A stretch of DNA of 64,000 nucleotides from Comamonadaceae bacterium (GTDB taxonomy: Bacteria > Pseudomonadota > Gammaproteobacteria > Burkholderiales > Burkholderiaceae_C). The notes under the pieces were generated by a model, which did no database searches, was not told the origin of the DNA, and worked only from the letters and a program-made list of their open reading frames with translations. The translations under genes and the position numbers were made by a program. Below are positions 8,000 through 16,892 of this stretch, in pieces (the stretch's first letter is position 1; each line of letters starts with the position of its first letter). The stretch spans positions 22,792 through 86,791 of the forward strand of contig CANFOS010000012.1 in assembly GCA_947448735.1 (NCBI GenBank), given 5' to 3'.

Positions 8000-8469
8000 G
8001 CGGCACCTCGCACAAAGGTAAAAAACTCAACCTTGGAGGACTCTGCAGCATGGCGGGCAGCTTGTGCTAACGCCGACTGCCTTTGCGCCAGGATGTCGAT
8101 CACTTCGCGCTGTATGAATGCACTGCGCCCGGAATCCTGAAGCAGCGAATCAAACAGCGCAATCAGCTCGGCCTTGCGCCGCTCGCGCCCTAGCGTGTAG
8201 CCCACGCCCAGGGGGGAGCGACCCACGCGCAGCGCACACCGCGTCACGGTGGCTTCACCGAGGTTAAACGCATCGCCCGTGCCGCCAATCCGGCCGCGCA
8301 ACATGCTCATGCCGACTTCTGCCGGTCTGACATGGTGGACCTCGTCAAGCTCACCGAGCAACAACTTGGCCGCTTCAAGCTCAGCGCTTGTCGCCCGAGC
8401 CAAGATCGCCAGATAACGTTGACGGGCCACCACGCCCGCCGGGTTTTCAGTTGTTACGTCGTTTGTCAT
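7996..8469 (-). CDS. phnG: PhnG, C-P lyase core subunit
   Basis: A 157-residue PhnG starting at ATG 8469 (MTNDVTTENPAGVVARQRY). The frame is open further upstream but that part overlaps the divergent phnF gene and has no family resemblance. Family marks are RQRYLAILARATSAEL, the central VGMSMLRGRIGGTGDAFNLGE and GVGYTLGRERRKAEL. It is the first gene of the phnGHIJKLM operon. No convincing Shine-Dalgarno lies before the start, so either initiation is weak or the leader is very short. The divergent regulator phnF starts 100 bases away, pointing to a shared control region. Confidence 0.92.
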   Translation of the reverse strand: MTNDVTTENPAGVVARQRYLAILARATSAELEAAKLLLGELDEVHHVRPAEVGMSMLRGRIGGTGDAFNLGEATVTRCALRVGRSPLGVGYTLGRERRKAELIALFDSLLQDSGRSAFIQREVIDILAQRQSALAQAARHAAESSKVEFFTFVRGAA

Positions 8470-8569
8470 ACAGATGTCTAAATCACTCAGTAAAGTTGCT
8501 TCGCTGCACCGTCGGTTCAGCTTGCGCCGACCCCAAGGGCATAGTTCAACCGGACAACATGACCAAACG
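8470..8569. promoter_or_regulatory. Divergent phnG/phnF control region
   Basis: One hundred bases separate the starts of phnG (minus) and phnF (plus), so both promoters and the PhnF operator should lie here or just inside phnF. The only striking sequence is a direct repeat of GGACAACATG at 8552-8561 and 8585-8594, 33 bases apart (three helical turns), flanking the phnF start. No clear inverted operator is visible. Confidence 0.4.
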
Positions 8570-9328
8570 ATGACAACTGAACAAGGACAACATGTTTTTT
8601 CTGGACGCCCTAGCGGCGTATCGGTATGGAAGCAAATTGCCGAGACCCTGGGCACTGAAATCAGGAACCGGGCGTTTTCTTTGACCGGCCGCCTGCCCAG
8701 CGAAACCGAATTGGCAGCCCGGTTTCGCGTTAACCGCCATACCTTGCGCCAAGCGGTGGGGGCGTTGCAACTCGATGGGCTGGTCAGAATCGAAAAAGGT
8801 CGCGGCACCTTTGTCCAGCATGAACTGCTCGACTACACACTGTCGCGCCGCACCCGCTTCAGTGAAAACCTTTTGCGTCAAGGCCTGTTGCCCAGCAAAC
8901 AGCTTTTAACCGCGCATGAAATGGCGGCGCCCCTTCGCATGGCCAAGGAGCTTGGGCTGGAGGTGGGTGCGCCGGTACTCATGGTTCAAACGCTTGATGA
9001 AGCCAACGGTCACCCTATTGGTATGGCAACGGCGTATTACCCCGCTGTGCGTTTTAATGGCTTGCTGGACATGCTCAGTGACGGCAGCAGCAGCACCGAC
9101 ATCCTGCGCCACTTCGGCGTAGAAGACTATGTCAGGGCGAAAAGCCAGATCACGACCCAGATGCCATCGGATGAAACGGCAAGACTCCTCAAACAGCCGG
9201 CGACACGGCCAGTCATGTGTGTTGAATGTCTGGATGTGGATATGCAGGGGCGACCCATCAAGTATGGTGAAACCGTCTTTTGTGGTGACCGGGTACAACT
9301 GGTCGTGACACCCGATTCTGTGGCTTGA
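8570..9328 (+). CDS. phnF: PhnF, GntR/HutC-family transcriptional regulator
   Basis: A 252-residue regulator: winged-helix N-terminus with LTGRLPSETELAARFRVNRHTLRQAVGAL (residues roughly 30-65, quoted in pieces as LPSETELAARF and VNRHTLRQAV) and a C-terminal UTRA effector domain ending KYGETVFCGDRVQLVV. PhnF proteins repress phn genes and respond to pathway ligands. I chose ATG 8570 over an in-frame ATG at 8474, since the extra 32 residues look unlike protein and would overlap the control region. It opens a plus-strand operon: DUF1045 starts 8 bases after its stop, then phnN. Confidence 0.9.
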   Translation: MTTEQGQHVFSGRPSGVSVWKQIAETLGTEIRNRAFSLTGRLPSETELAARFRVNRHTLRQAVGALQLDGLVRIEKGRGTFVQHELLDYTLSRRTRFSENLLRQGLLPSKQLLTAHEMAAPLRMAKELGLEVGAPVLMVQTLDEANGHPIGMATAYYPAVRFNGLLDMLSDGSSSTDILRHFGVEDYVRAKSQITTQMPSDETARLLKQPATRPVMCVECLDVDMQGRPIKYGETVFCGDRVQLVVTPDSVA

Positions 9329-9336
9329 GCATCAAC

Positions 9337-10038
9337 ATGACCATTCGATACGCGGTTTATTTTGCGCCTGGCAAGGCATCGGGCTGGCAAAGCTTTGGCG
9401 CTCACTGGCTGGGTCGAAGCGAGTTTGACCATCAGCCGTTGCCTCTGTATGACCTTGAGGAAATAACAGCAGACCAGCTAGAAGGGCTGACACGGGTGCC
9501 ACGGCGTTACGGCTTTCATGCCACGCTGAAAGCGCCCTTTCGTCTTGCGACCGGCATCGCAGCGTCTGAACTGACAGATCGCATGGCCAAACTGGCCCGC
9601 CTGCTGCGGCCACTGCCGCTTGGCGAGATGGAAGTCGTGACACTGGGAAACTTCGTTGCACTGGTGCCAGCCGCAGCTGTGGACGGACTGCACGCCCTGG
9701 CGGAAGCCTGCGTGACCGAGCTTGACGATCTGCGCGCACCGCTTGCAGCCCACGAACTTAGCCGGCGACTGAAAGAGCCGCTCGATGCGCGGGCCACAGA
9801 ACTGCTCGAGCGCTTTGGCTACCCGCATGTTCTGGAGCGGTATCAAATGCACTTCACCCTGACGGGGCCGGTGACAGCACAAGACGCAGCCAGAGTCACC
9901 CGCGTCGTGACAACCCCAATCTCAGTTCTGAACAAACAGGAACCTTTGGTTCTGGACCGACTTTGCCTGTTCATGGAGCCAGCCGCTGACAGCCCTTTCT
10001 TGCGCATTGCCGACTTTGCGCTGGGGGCAGATGCATGA
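9337..10038 (+). CDS. DUF1045 protein, 2H-phosphoesterase family, phn-associated
   Basis: A 233-residue protein with the two HxT motifs of the 2H phosphoesterase fold: FHATLKAPF (His about 61) and MHFTLTGPV (His about 172). DUF1045 proteins are recurrent members of C-P lyase loci. 2H enzymes hydrolyse small cyclic phosphodiesters. The E. coli pathway uses PhnP, a metallo-phosphodiesterase, to open the 1,2-cyclic ribose phosphate before PhnN acts. No phnP is present here, and this gene overlaps phnN by 4 bases. A role as the replacement cyclic phosphodiesterase is therefore a reasonable inference, not a known fact for this protein. ATG 9337 is preferred to a TTG at 9325 overlapping the phnF stop. 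Confidence 0.88.
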   Translation: MTIRYAVYFAPGKASGWQSFGAHWLGRSEFDHQPLPLYDLEEITADQLEGLTRVPRRYGFHATLKAPFRLATGIAASELTDRMAKLARLLRPLPLGEMEVVTLGNFVALVPAAAVDGLHALAEACVTELDDLRAPLAAHELSRRLKEPLDARATELLERFGYPHVLERYQMHFTLTGPVTAQDAARVTRVVTTPISVLNKQEPLVLDRLCLFMEPAADSPFLRIADFALGADA

Positions 10039-10631
10039 CCGGACAATGGGTTTTCGTCTGTGGCCCCTCAGGCGTTGGCAAAGACAGCGTGATCGCCTGG
10101 GCCGTCAAGGCACTGGCCAGTCAATCGGCCATTGTTTTTGCGCGCCGCCTCATCACCCGCCCGGCACAGACAGCGTCGGACCATGACGCGATTGGCGAGC
10201 ACGATTTTTTGCTGCTGCAACAATCTGGCGGCCTACGCTGGTGCTGGCAGGCGCACGGTTTTTATTACGGCATTTCCCAGCACTACGCAAGCCACGTCAG
10301 CGCAGGCGGGATCGTGGTTGTCAACGGCTCGCGCAGCCATGTCGATGGTTTGCCAGCCTCGCCAGACGTCAAACGAGTCGAGATCACGGCCAGCCCTGAG
10401 GCGATCGCTTCACGCCTGGCCGAGCGGGGCCGTGACACACAAGAAGAAGTGCTGCAGCGGCTTGCACGAAATGCCAGCCTTGAAGAAACTGAACCCCAAA
10501 AAGTTGACCTGCGCATCAACAACGATGGAGAAGTTGCCCAAGCAGGCTGGATGCTCGCCACCTACCTGGCAGCTCTGGCAGATCAGGCCGGCACCAGCGT
10601 GCCGCTGACTCGCCCCAGAACCGCCTCATAG
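10035..10631 (+). CDS. phnN: PhnN, ribose 1,5-bisphosphate phosphokinase
   Basis: A 198-residue guanylate-kinase-like P-loop enzyme that phosphorylates ribose 1,5-bisphosphate to PRPP, returning the ribose carried through C-P lyase to nucleotide metabolism. The P-loop is CGPSGVGKDSV at residues 9-19. A ...FARRLITRPA segment (near residue 36) and the ITASPEAIASRLAERGR lid region are present. The start overlaps the DUF1045 stop as ATGA. The 3' end overlaps the convergent HD-domain gene by 49 bases. Confidence 0.93.
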   Translation: MTGQWVFVCGPSGVGKDSVIAWAVKALASQSAIVFARRLITRPAQTASDHDAIGEHDFLLLQQSGGLRWCWQAHGFYYGISQHYASHVSAGGIVVVNGSRSHVDGLPASPDVKRVEITASPEAIASRLAERGRDTQEEVLQRLARNASLEETEPQKVDLRINNDGEVAQAGWMLATYLAALADQAGTSVPLTRPRTAS

Positions 10632-11140
10632 TGCGCCCATCCAGGCGTGATGGCAGCGGGGTCCTTGGCAAGATCATCCCAACGGCGCAGGGCCACCGCA
10701 TCGCTGGCAAAGGGTTTGGCCATAAACGCGTCGGCACCGGCCTGATCAAAGGGACCGCCCTGCAAGACCAAGCTGCGCTGGGATGCTGGCGACAAGGTCG
10801 CGTGGTAGGCAGGGTCCGCAAAACACAGGTAACGCTTGGCGTCCACATGCATGGCAATAGGGTCCAGCACCGCAGCCGGGAAGACACCGCGCAAAAAGGG
10901 AATGGCCACAAACTGATGCAAGTCATCAACGCCTGTAGGTTGACTAGCTGCGGTACTCGCTATCAAATGCCCCAAGTCGTGCAATAACGCTGCTGCCACC
11001 AATTCCTGGGATGCGCCAGAGACTTCCGCCAGATGCGCGCATTGCAGCGCGTGCTGCAGTTGGGTGACAGCTTCTTTGCCGTACTGCGCCGCACCCTGAT
11101 TCAAATACAAGCCGGTAATTTCTTCAAGTTTCAATGCCAT
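10583..11140 (-). CDS. Phosphonate-associated HD-domain protein (PhnZ/TmpB-like)
   Basis: A 185-residue HD-domain protein of the type found in phosphonate operons. The HD pair is in LLHDLGHL (around residue 54), with further metal-ligand candidates in LQHALQCAHLAE, HVDAKRYL and RRWDDLAKD. PhnZ and TmpB are diiron oxygenases that cleave hydroxylated aminophosphonates, normally with a 2OG partner (PhnY/TmpA). No such partner is adjacent here, so the substrate is open. The start ATG 11140 has AGGAG six bases upstream. It follows phnE by 8 bases and is the last gene of the phnCDE transcript. Confidence 0.85.
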   Translation of the reverse strand: MALKLEEITGLYLNQGAAQYGKEAVTQLQHALQCAHLAEVSGASQELVAAALLHDLGHLIASTAASQPTGVDDLHQFVAIPFLRGVFPAAVLDPIAMHVDAKRYLCFADPAYHATLSPASQRSLVLQGGPFDQAGADAFMAKPFASDAVALRRWDDLAKDPAAITPGWAHYEAVLGRVSGTLVPA

Positions 11141-11148
11141 GTTGGCTC

Positions 11149-11991
11149 CTAAACCAGTGCTTTGCGAATTCGTGCCGACACCAGATCAATCAGCACAACG
11201 GTGATGACAATGATGATCATGGTCGCACATGTTTGGGCGTATTGAAAGCCGCGAATGATTTCCCACAAAATCACGCCAATACCGCCTGCCCCCACCATGC
11301 CAACAACCGAGGCTGAGCGGACATTGGACTCAAAGCGGTACAGAGAATAAGAAATCCAGAGCGGCAGGACCTGCGGAATGATGCCGTAAACAATCTCTTC
11401 CAGTGCATTGGCGCCAGTGGCCCGAATGCCTTCGACAGGCTGCGCGTCGATGGATTCAACCGCCTCGGAAAACAATTTGGCCAGCACGCCCGTGGTGTGA
11501 ACAAACAGTGCCAGGACCCCGGCGAACGGTCCCAGCCCCACCGCAACGATAAACAGCATCGCAAACACCATCTCGTTGATGGCTCTGGCCGCGTCCATAA
11601 AGCGCCTCACGATCTGGCAAACCCAGGCCGGTGCGATGTTTGCCGACGACAACAAGCCCAGGGGTACCGCAAAAATGACAGCCAAGACAGTCCCCCACAA
11701 GGCAATTTGCAATGTGACGACCATTTCCTGCAAATAAAACTTCCAGTCCTTGAAGTTGGGCGGAAAAAAATCGGCCGCATATTTGGCCATGTTGCTGGAA
11801 TCGCGCAGCAGATCAAGCGGGCGCATCTCTGCACCGCGCCAAGACCAAGCCAGCAGCACCAAAAATGCGCCCCAAGCCAGCAGACTCAGCCAGCTTGTCT
11901 TGGCTGGACCCATGTCTAGCGGCTTGATCGCCGGTTGAATCGTTGTCATACCGTTTGATGCACGCAAAGGCAAAGCGGCAGGCACATTCAC
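11149..11991 (-). CDS. phnE: PhnE, phosphonate ABC transporter permease
   Basis: A 280-residue inner-membrane permease with about six hydrophobic spans, starting near [17 protein letters not shown], and the BPD-type cytoplasmic loop [20 protein letters not shown] that docks on the ATPase. It moves phosphonates (and often phosphate esters) across the inner membrane with PhnC and PhnD. The GTG start at 11991 overlaps the phnD stop as GTGA. An ATG at 11949 would shorten the protein by 14 residues. Confidence 0.93.
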   Translation of the reverse strand: MNVPAALPLRASNGMTTIQPAIKPLDMGPAKTSWLSLLAWGAFLVLLAWSWRGAEMRPLDLLRDSSNMAKYAADFFPPNFKDWKFYLQEMVVTLQIALWGTVLAVIFAVPLGLLSSANIAPAWVCQIVRRFMDAARAINEMVFAMLFIVAVGLGPFAGVLALFVHTTGVLAKLFSEAVESIDAQPVEGIRATGANALEEIVYGIIPQVLPLWISYSLYRFESNVRSASVVGMVGAGGIGVILWEIIRGFQYAQTCATMIIIVITVVLIDLVSARIRKALV

Positions 11992-12950
11992 TTGCTCAAC
12001 TCTGCAAGCTTTTTGTCGATCTCGGCGATTTTGGTTTGCTTGTCCGCTGCCGGCATGGCCGCATCTGCTTCAAACTTGTTGCGGTCTTTGAACAACTCAA
12101 GCTGCCGAATGGGGACCAACTGCGCATTGGTGGACGGCTTGAACGACGACAGCTTGGACAACTTCATCAGGTTGTCTTTTTCATTCTGTCCGCCCTTGCC
12201 GTAGTTGTAGAAGAACTCACGCAAGCTCTTTTTGGTGGCTTCCGGCAAATCCTTGCGCATCACGATCGGATCCAGCGGAATCAGCGGCGATGTCCAGACA
12301 ATCCGGATGTCCTTGAACTTCTCGGGCTGGCGCTCTTGCACCTTCTCCAGCGTTTCGCTGTTGGTCACCGCCACGTCCAACTGCTTGTTGGCAACCGCCA
12401 GTGCATTGGTCTCGTGATTGGCACTGCGTGTGACCTTGAAAAAGGTCTTGGCGTCAATCTTGTTTTGGGCAAAGACATAAAAGCCCGGCACCAAAAAGCC
12501 TGACGTCGAGTTAGGGTCACCATTGCCGAAGGACAAATTTTTGCCGTTCTTGAGAACATCGTCGAGCGACTTGATCGGGCTGTCCTTGTTCACCACAAAA
12601 TGCGAGTAGTACCCTTGGCTCCCATCCGCGTTGACCATCTGGGCGAACACTTCACCGTTTGAACGGTCTACGGCTTCCATGGCTGACTTATTGCCAAACC
12701 AGGCCAGCTGAACCTTGTTAAAGCGCATGCCTTCAATGATGCCGGCGTAATCCGTGGCAAAAAACGCGTTGATCTTCATGCCGGTCTTTTTAGCCATGTC
12801 GTCCAGAATCGGTTGCCAGTCCGACTTCAGGGTTTGGGATGATTCGGTTGAAATAATGCCAAAGTTCAGTTCCTTTGGCTCCTGCGCCTGGACCGGCGCA
12901 AATACTGCGAGGGCGGCAACCGCCAGCCCGACTATCCGTTTTGTGATCAT
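11988..12950 (-). CDS. phnD: PhnD, periplasmic phosphonate-binding protein
   Basis: A 320-residue substrate-binding protein with a Sec signal peptide ([17 protein letters not shown]..., cleavage expected after VQAQ at about residue 22). The mature part begins [20 protein letters not shown], typical of Phn[37 protein letters not shown] and the C-terminal Lys-rich helix are family features. AGGA precedes the ATG. It is encoded 33 bases after phnC and overlaps phnE. Confidence 0.94.
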   Translation of the reverse strand: MITKRIVGLAVAALAVFAPVQAQEPKELNFGIISTESSQTLKSDWQPILDDMAKKTGMKINAFFATDYAGIIEGMRFNKVQLAWFGNKSAMEAVDRSNGEVFAQMVNADGSQGYYSHFVVNKDSPIKSLDDVLKNGKNLSFGNGDPNSTSGFLVPGFYVFAQNKIDAKTFFKVTRSANHETNALAVANKQLDVAVTNSETLEKVQERQPEKFKDIRIVWTSPLIPLDPIVMRKDLPEATKKSLREFFYNYGKGGQNEKDNLMKLSKLSSFKPSTNAQLVPIRQLELFKDRNKFEADAAMPAADKQTKIAEIDKKLAELSK

Positions 12951-12983
12951 GATGCTTCCTAAAGTTGGTTTGTCGATAAAGGG

Positions 12984-13847
12984 TCAGGCAGCCTGCGCAA
13001 GAGGTGCGGGCCATGCCAGATGCTGAACAGTTTTGACCTTGTCCTGCAGGCTGGAAATGTGGTCTCCGAGGGACAGGATGTCGTCTGCTTCGGCGCCATA
13101 CAGGTCGCGCAGCAAAGCCGGTGTCAGCCCTGACGACGCGCCGTCGTACACCACCTTGCCCTCGTGCAAGGCAATCACGCGCTGGCAGTACTTCAAGGCA
13201 ACATTGACCTGGTGGAGCGAAACCACCACCGTGCACTTGTCTTCTTGGTTCACTCGGGCCAGGATGTCCATGACTTTTCGCGATGATTCAGGGTCAAGCG
13301 AGGCGATAGGTTCGTCTGCCAGGATGACCTTGGCACCCTGCACCATGGCGCGCGCAATGGCCGCGCGCTGCTGCTGTCCGCCAGACAAAGTAGATGCGCG
13401 CTGACCCCAACACTCGGCGATGCCGACGCGCCGCAAGGCATCAATGCCCCTGGCCTTTTCCTCAGCGGTAAACCAGCGGATCAGACTGCGCCACAGGGGC
13501 ACCTTGTGCAGCGTGCCCGCCAAAACATTGGTGATGACGCTCAAGCGGCCCACCAGATTGAACTGCTGGAAGACAAAGCCAATATCAGAACGCACCGAGC
13601 GGATGTTGCCGGCGATCTTGCCGTTCTTCTGAACCGTTCTGCCGTTGATTTCAATAAAGCCTTGAGAATCATGGTTGCCGGCCATCAGCCCGGCCATGTG
13701 ACGCAACAAGGTTGATTTACCGGAGCCTGAAGCGCCAATCAGCGCCACCATTTCGCCGCGGGCAATGTGAATATCAACGCCTTGCAGTGCCTTGCGGCCA
13801 CTGCCAAACGTTTTGTTCAGAGCGTTGATGCGAATTGCAGCGTCCAT
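12984..13847 (-). CDS. phnC: PhnC, phosphonate ABC transporter ATPase
   Basis: A 287-residue ATPase with Walker [20 protein letters not shown], signature [16 protein letters not shown] and Walker [16 protein letters not shown]. Together with PhnD and PhnE it forms the high-affinity phosphonate importer. The C-terminus is extended by about 35 residues relative to E. coli PhnC ([14 protein letters not shown]). It is the first gene of the phnC-D-E-HD operon. The leader contains CCGGT-ACTC-ACCGG just before the GGAG ribosome site, and a possible Pho box lies about 40 bases upstream. Confidence 0.94.
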   Translation of the reverse strand: MDAAIRINALNKTFGSGRKALQGVDIHIARGEMVALIGASGSGKSTLLRHMAGLMAGNHDSQGFIEINGRTVQKNGKIAGNIRSVRSDIGFVFQQFNLVGRLSVITNVLAGTLHKVPLWRSLIRWFTAEEKARGIDALRRVGIAECWGQRASTLSGGQQQRAAIARAMVQGAKVILADEPIASLDPESSRKVMDILARVNQEDKCTVVVSLHQVNVALKYCQRVIALHEGKVVYDGASSGLTPALLRDLYGAEADDILSLGDHISSLQDKVKTVQHLAWPAPLAQAA

Positions 13848-13887
13848 AAAATAATTCTCCGGTGAGTACCGGCTGAATTTAGGACCG

Positions 13888-13909
13888 CAATGTGTCTATT
13901 TGATGACTT
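13888..13909 (-). promoter_or_regulatory. Candidate PhoB box upstream of phnC
   Basis: On the minus strand AAGTCAT, a 4-base AT-rich gap CAAA, then TAGACAC, which are two degenerate CTGTCAT-like half-sites 11 bases apart, the Pho-box spacing. The match is partial (5 and 4 to 5 of 7). The site is positioned 41-62 bases before phnC, where phosphate-starvation control would be expected. Confidence 0.35.
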
Positions 13910-13991
13910 GGCGGCGTGAGGGCAGCCTCACCGGCAGCTGCACCGGCCAAGCGCCCACAGGTGCCGCAGGGCTGCCCTGCCTGCGGCTTTG

Positions 13992-14007
13992 GCCCTTGAA
14001 CAAGGGC
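13992..14007 (-). terminator. Inverted repeat after htpG
   Basis: A perfect palindrome of 7-base arms GCCCTTG and CAAGGGC with a 2-base centre, 8 bases downstream of the htpG stop. There is no T-run after the stem on the minus strand, so it may only stabilise the 3' end and not terminate by itself. Confidence 0.35.
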
Positions 14008-14014
14008 TGGAAAA

Positions 14015-15940
14015 CTAGACCAGCAGCGCGTTAACCCGCTTCACATAAGCTGCAGGGTCGGCCGGCATACCGCCTTCGGCCAACAGGGCCTGGTCAAAAA
14101 TGATGTGGGCCAGGTCATCAAAGTTGCTGGATTCCACCAGTTTTTTGACCAGTGGGTGCTCGGCATTGATTTCAAGAATAGGCTTGACCTCCGGCACAGC
14201 CTGGCCGGCCTGCTTGAGCATTCGGGCCAGTTGCGTCGACATGTCGCCGTCTTGCACCACCAGACAGGCCGGGGAATCCACCAGACGACTGGTGGCGCGC
14301 ACGTCGCTGGCTTTGTCTTTGAGGGCATCCTTTAATTTGTCGAGCGTGGGTTTGAACTCGGTTTGCGCCAACTCCGCCGCCTTTTTTTCGTCCTCATCTT
14401 GCAGCTTGCCCAGGTCAACCGCGCCCTTGGCAACCGACTGCAGCGGCGTGCCGTCAAACTCGTGCAGGTAGTTCAGCGCCCACTCGTCCACGCGGTCAGC
14501 CATCAGCAGCACTTCAATGCCTTTTTTGCGGAAGATCTCCAGCTGTGGGCTGCTTTTGGCGGCGGCCAGGGTGTCGGCGGTGATGTAGTAAATCGCGTCC
14601 TGACCGTCCTTCATGCGGGCTTTGTAATCGGCAAAACTGACGGTCGTCGTGTCGGTGGTGCTGGACGCAAAACGCAACAATTTGGCAATGCGGTCACGGT
14701 TGGCAAAATCTTCGCCCAGGCCTTCTTTCAGCACGGCACCAAACTCAGTTTGGAAAGTAGCAAACTTGTCGGCATCGTTGGCGGCCAAGTCTTCAATCAT
14801 GCCGAGCACGCGCTTGGTGCAGCCTTCGCGAATGGCTTTGACGGCGCGGCTTTCCTGCAGCAGCTCGCGCGACACGTTCAATGGCAAATCGGCTGAATCG
14901 ACCACGCCTTTGACAAAGCGCAAATACACCGGCATCAGCGCCTGCGCGTCGTCCATGATGAAAACGCGCTTGACATACAGCTTGACACCGGCCGCCTTGT
15001 CGCGGTTGAACATGTCCATCGGCGCTTTGCTGGGGATGAACAGCAATTGCGTGTATTCGGTCGAGCCTTCAACCCGGTTGTGGGTGCTGGCCAGGGGTGC
15101 GTTCTGGTCGTAGCTGATCTGCTTGTAAAACTCGTCGTATTGTTCGGGTGTGATGTCTTTTTTGGCCCGCGTCCACAGCGCTGCAGCCTGGTTCACGGTT
15201 TCCCATTCACCGGTTTTGACCATACCGCCGGGCTGCCTGCCGCCTTCGGGGTCGGTACTCGATATCAATTCGCCGTCTTTCCACTCTTCCTTTTCCATCA
15301 GGATGGGCAGCGAGATGTGGTCGGAATATTTGTTGATCACCCCTTTGAGTTTGTAGGCGTTCAAGTAGTCTTGCGCGTCATCTTTCAGGTGCAGGGTGAT
15401 GCGGGTGCCGCGATCAGCCCGCTCAATCTGCGCCACCTCAAACTCGCCCGTGCCTTCGCTGGACCAGCGAACGCCCTGCTCCGGCGCCAGACCGGCGCGG
15501 CGGCTTTCCACCGTGATGCGGTCGGCCACGATGAAACCCGAATAAAAGCCGACGCCAAACTGGCCAATGAGTTGCGCGTCATTTTTTTGGTCGCCCGACA
15601 GGCTGGCCATGAAGTCGCGGGTGCCGCTTTTGGCAATCGTGCCCAGGTTGTCAATCGCCTCCTGCTCGGACAGGCCAATGCCGTTGTCGGTGATGGACAA
15701 GGTTTTGGCGTCCTTGTCAAAGCTGATGCGCACTTTCAGCTCCGGGTCAGATTCGAGCAGCGCCGCATTGTTGAGCGATTCAAAGCGCAGCTTGTCGCAG
15801 GCGTCCGATGCGTTGGACACCAGCTCGCGCAGGAAAATTTCAGGATTGGAATACAGCGAGTGGGTGACCAACTTGAGCAGCTGGGCAACTTCGGCCTGAA
15901 AGGCCATGGTTTGTTTGGGGGCGGTGGCAGTGGTTGTCAT
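14015..15940 (-). CDS. htpG: HtpG, Hsp90 molecular chaperone
   Basis: A 641-residue bacterial Hsp90, the usual length. The N-terminal GHKL ATPase domain shows [14 protein letters not shown] (residue about 40), [22 protein letters not shown] (quoted partly: [11 protein letters not shown]) and [15 protein letters not shown]. The middle domain carries the conserved [10 protein letters not shown], and the C-terminal dimerisation domain ends in NALLV. It acts as a homodimer in the cytosol, remodelling client proteins. It appears monocistronic on minus. An almost perfect sigma-32-type promoter lies 74-101 bases upstream. Confidence 0.97.
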   Translation of the reverse strand: MTTTATAPKQTMAFQAEVAQLLKLVTHSLYSNPEIFLRELVSNASDACDKLRFESLNNAALLESDPELKVRISFDKDAKTLSITDNGIGLSEQEAIDNLGTIAKSGTRDFMASLSGDQKNDAQLIGQFGVGFYSGFIVADRITVESRRAGLAPEQGVRWSSEGTGEFEVAQIERADRGTRITLHLKDDAQDYLNAYKLKGVINKYSDHISLPILMEKEEWKDGELISSTDPEGGRQPGGMVKTGEWETVNQAAALWTRAKKDITPEQYDEFYKQISYDQNAPLASTHNRVEGSTEYTQLLFIPSKAPMDMFNRDKAAGVKLYVKRVFIMDDAQALMPVYLRFVKGVVDSADLPLNVSRELLQESRAVKAIREGCTKRVLGMIEDLAANDADKFATFQTEFGAVLKEGLGEDFANRDRIAKLLRFASSTTDTTTVSFADYKARMKDGQDAIYYITADTLAAAKSSPQLEIFRKKGIEVLLMADRVDEWALNYLHEFDGTPLQSVAKGAVDLGKLQDEDEKKAAELAQTEFKPTLDKLKDALKDKASDVRATSRLVDSPACLVVQDGDMSTQLARMLKQAGQAVPEVKPILEINAEHPLVKKLVESSNFDDLAHIIFDQALLAEGGMPADPAAYVKRVNALLV

Positions 15941-16013
15941 GGTCTGAAAGAAAAGGGGGAAAAACTCGGTAGGGAGGGGATGGCGATTGAACGAATCAAC
16001 CGATCATTTGCTT

Positions 16014-16041
16014 ATTTAAGGCTGTGCAGCCTGTTTTCAAG
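16014..16041 (-). promoter_or_regulatory. Sigma-32 (heat-shock) type promoter of htpG
   Basis: Minus strand: CTTGAAA (16041-16035), identical to the sigma-32 -35 consensus, then 13 bases and CCTTAAAT as a -10 resembling CCCCATnT. It is correctly oriented to htpG. The spacer includes the dyad GGCTG-CA-CAGCC. Confidence 0.6.
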
Positions 16042-16138
16042 CGTAGATTTTACAAACCCAGGTCGCCGCCTGTCAGCGCGTCTTTCAGGGCTTTGCAACG
16101 TGTTCAACCGGTCGAACAGCCCGGTTTTGGGCATGCCC

Positions 16139-16612
16139 TTATTGTGGCGCAGCCGACTGCCATCCACCCGTCGCTGACGGTTCGTTCTTGCTTTTGGCGA
16201 CGGCCAGGCGTTCGGCCTCCTGAACCGAGAATTTTTTGTGTTCCTCTGTCTGCTTGACGCAGTAGGCCAGCAACTCGTCAATCTCGCTCGATTTGTCAAA
16301 GACAGCATCGGCGCCCAACAGCAAGGCCCGCTTACGAATTTCGGGCGTTGCGTAGTTGGTCAGCAGCACCACTTTTTGGTACGACTCCCGATTGCGGCAA
16401 TTGGTGAGCACCCCCAGGCCGCTGCCCTCCTTCAGAAAAAGGTCAACAATCGCCAGATGCCAGTGGCCGTCATTGACCAGCAACCAGCGTTCGGCTTCAG
16501 TCTGGGTTGCGCCGGAACCCATGACTCTGACTTCGGTGATCTCCTGAAGCGTTTGAATCAGGTTGGTGAGGATGGTGTCGTTGTCTTCTGCAAGGTAGGT
16601 GATGAGTGCCAT
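16139..16612 (-). CDS. Single-domain response regulator receiver
   Basis: A 157-residue CheY-like receiver: acidic pocket AEDND at residues 8-12, phospho-acceptor Asp57 in AIVDLFL, Thr in VVLLTNYA and Lys in VFDKSSE. After the receiver there is only a charged tail of about 35 residues (EEHKKFSVQEAERLAVAKSK), with no DNA-binding or enzymatic output domain. It therefore probably signals by protein contact or as a phosphate sink. No histidine kinase gene lies nearby. The partner is unknown. Confidence 0.85.
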   Translation of the reverse strand: MALITYLAEDNDTILTNLIQTLQEITEVRVMGSGATQTEAERWLLVNDGHWHLAIVDLFLKEGSGLGVLTNCRNRESYQKVVLLTNYATPEIRKRALLLGADAVFDKSSEIDELLAYCVKQTEEHKKFSVQEAERLAVAKSKNEPSATGGWQSAAPQ

Positions 16613-16892
16613 GGGCAGCTTTCGGTGGCTAAGGGTGACCGAACTGCAAAACCGCGAGCTCGGCGTCCCCTCGCCACCACTTTAAGGCGGCAACAGTCAA
16701 GGCCTGCCAGCCTTTGGCGCGTTTTGCCGTCAGACGACACGGGTCAAAAGCGCTCTGAAAGCCCAGAACACGGCGTCAAAGGTGTTGAGTCAGAAATCTT
16801 CTTACTATCAATTCAGTAGCGATCAGCGCTTATTTTCAATGGGCTGCAGGCAAAAACACACCTAAAACGCTTAAAACAGGCCGGGGCAGCCA

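Noticed and set aside
8470..8808. N-terminal extension of phnG by 113 codons
   Set aside because: It would overlap phnF on the other strand; the family length and N-terminus fit ATG 8469.
15047..16177. Long open frame (376 codons) on plus, antisense to htpG
   Set aside because: It is a mirror of the strongly biased htpG coding frame, has no family resemblance and no ribosome site.
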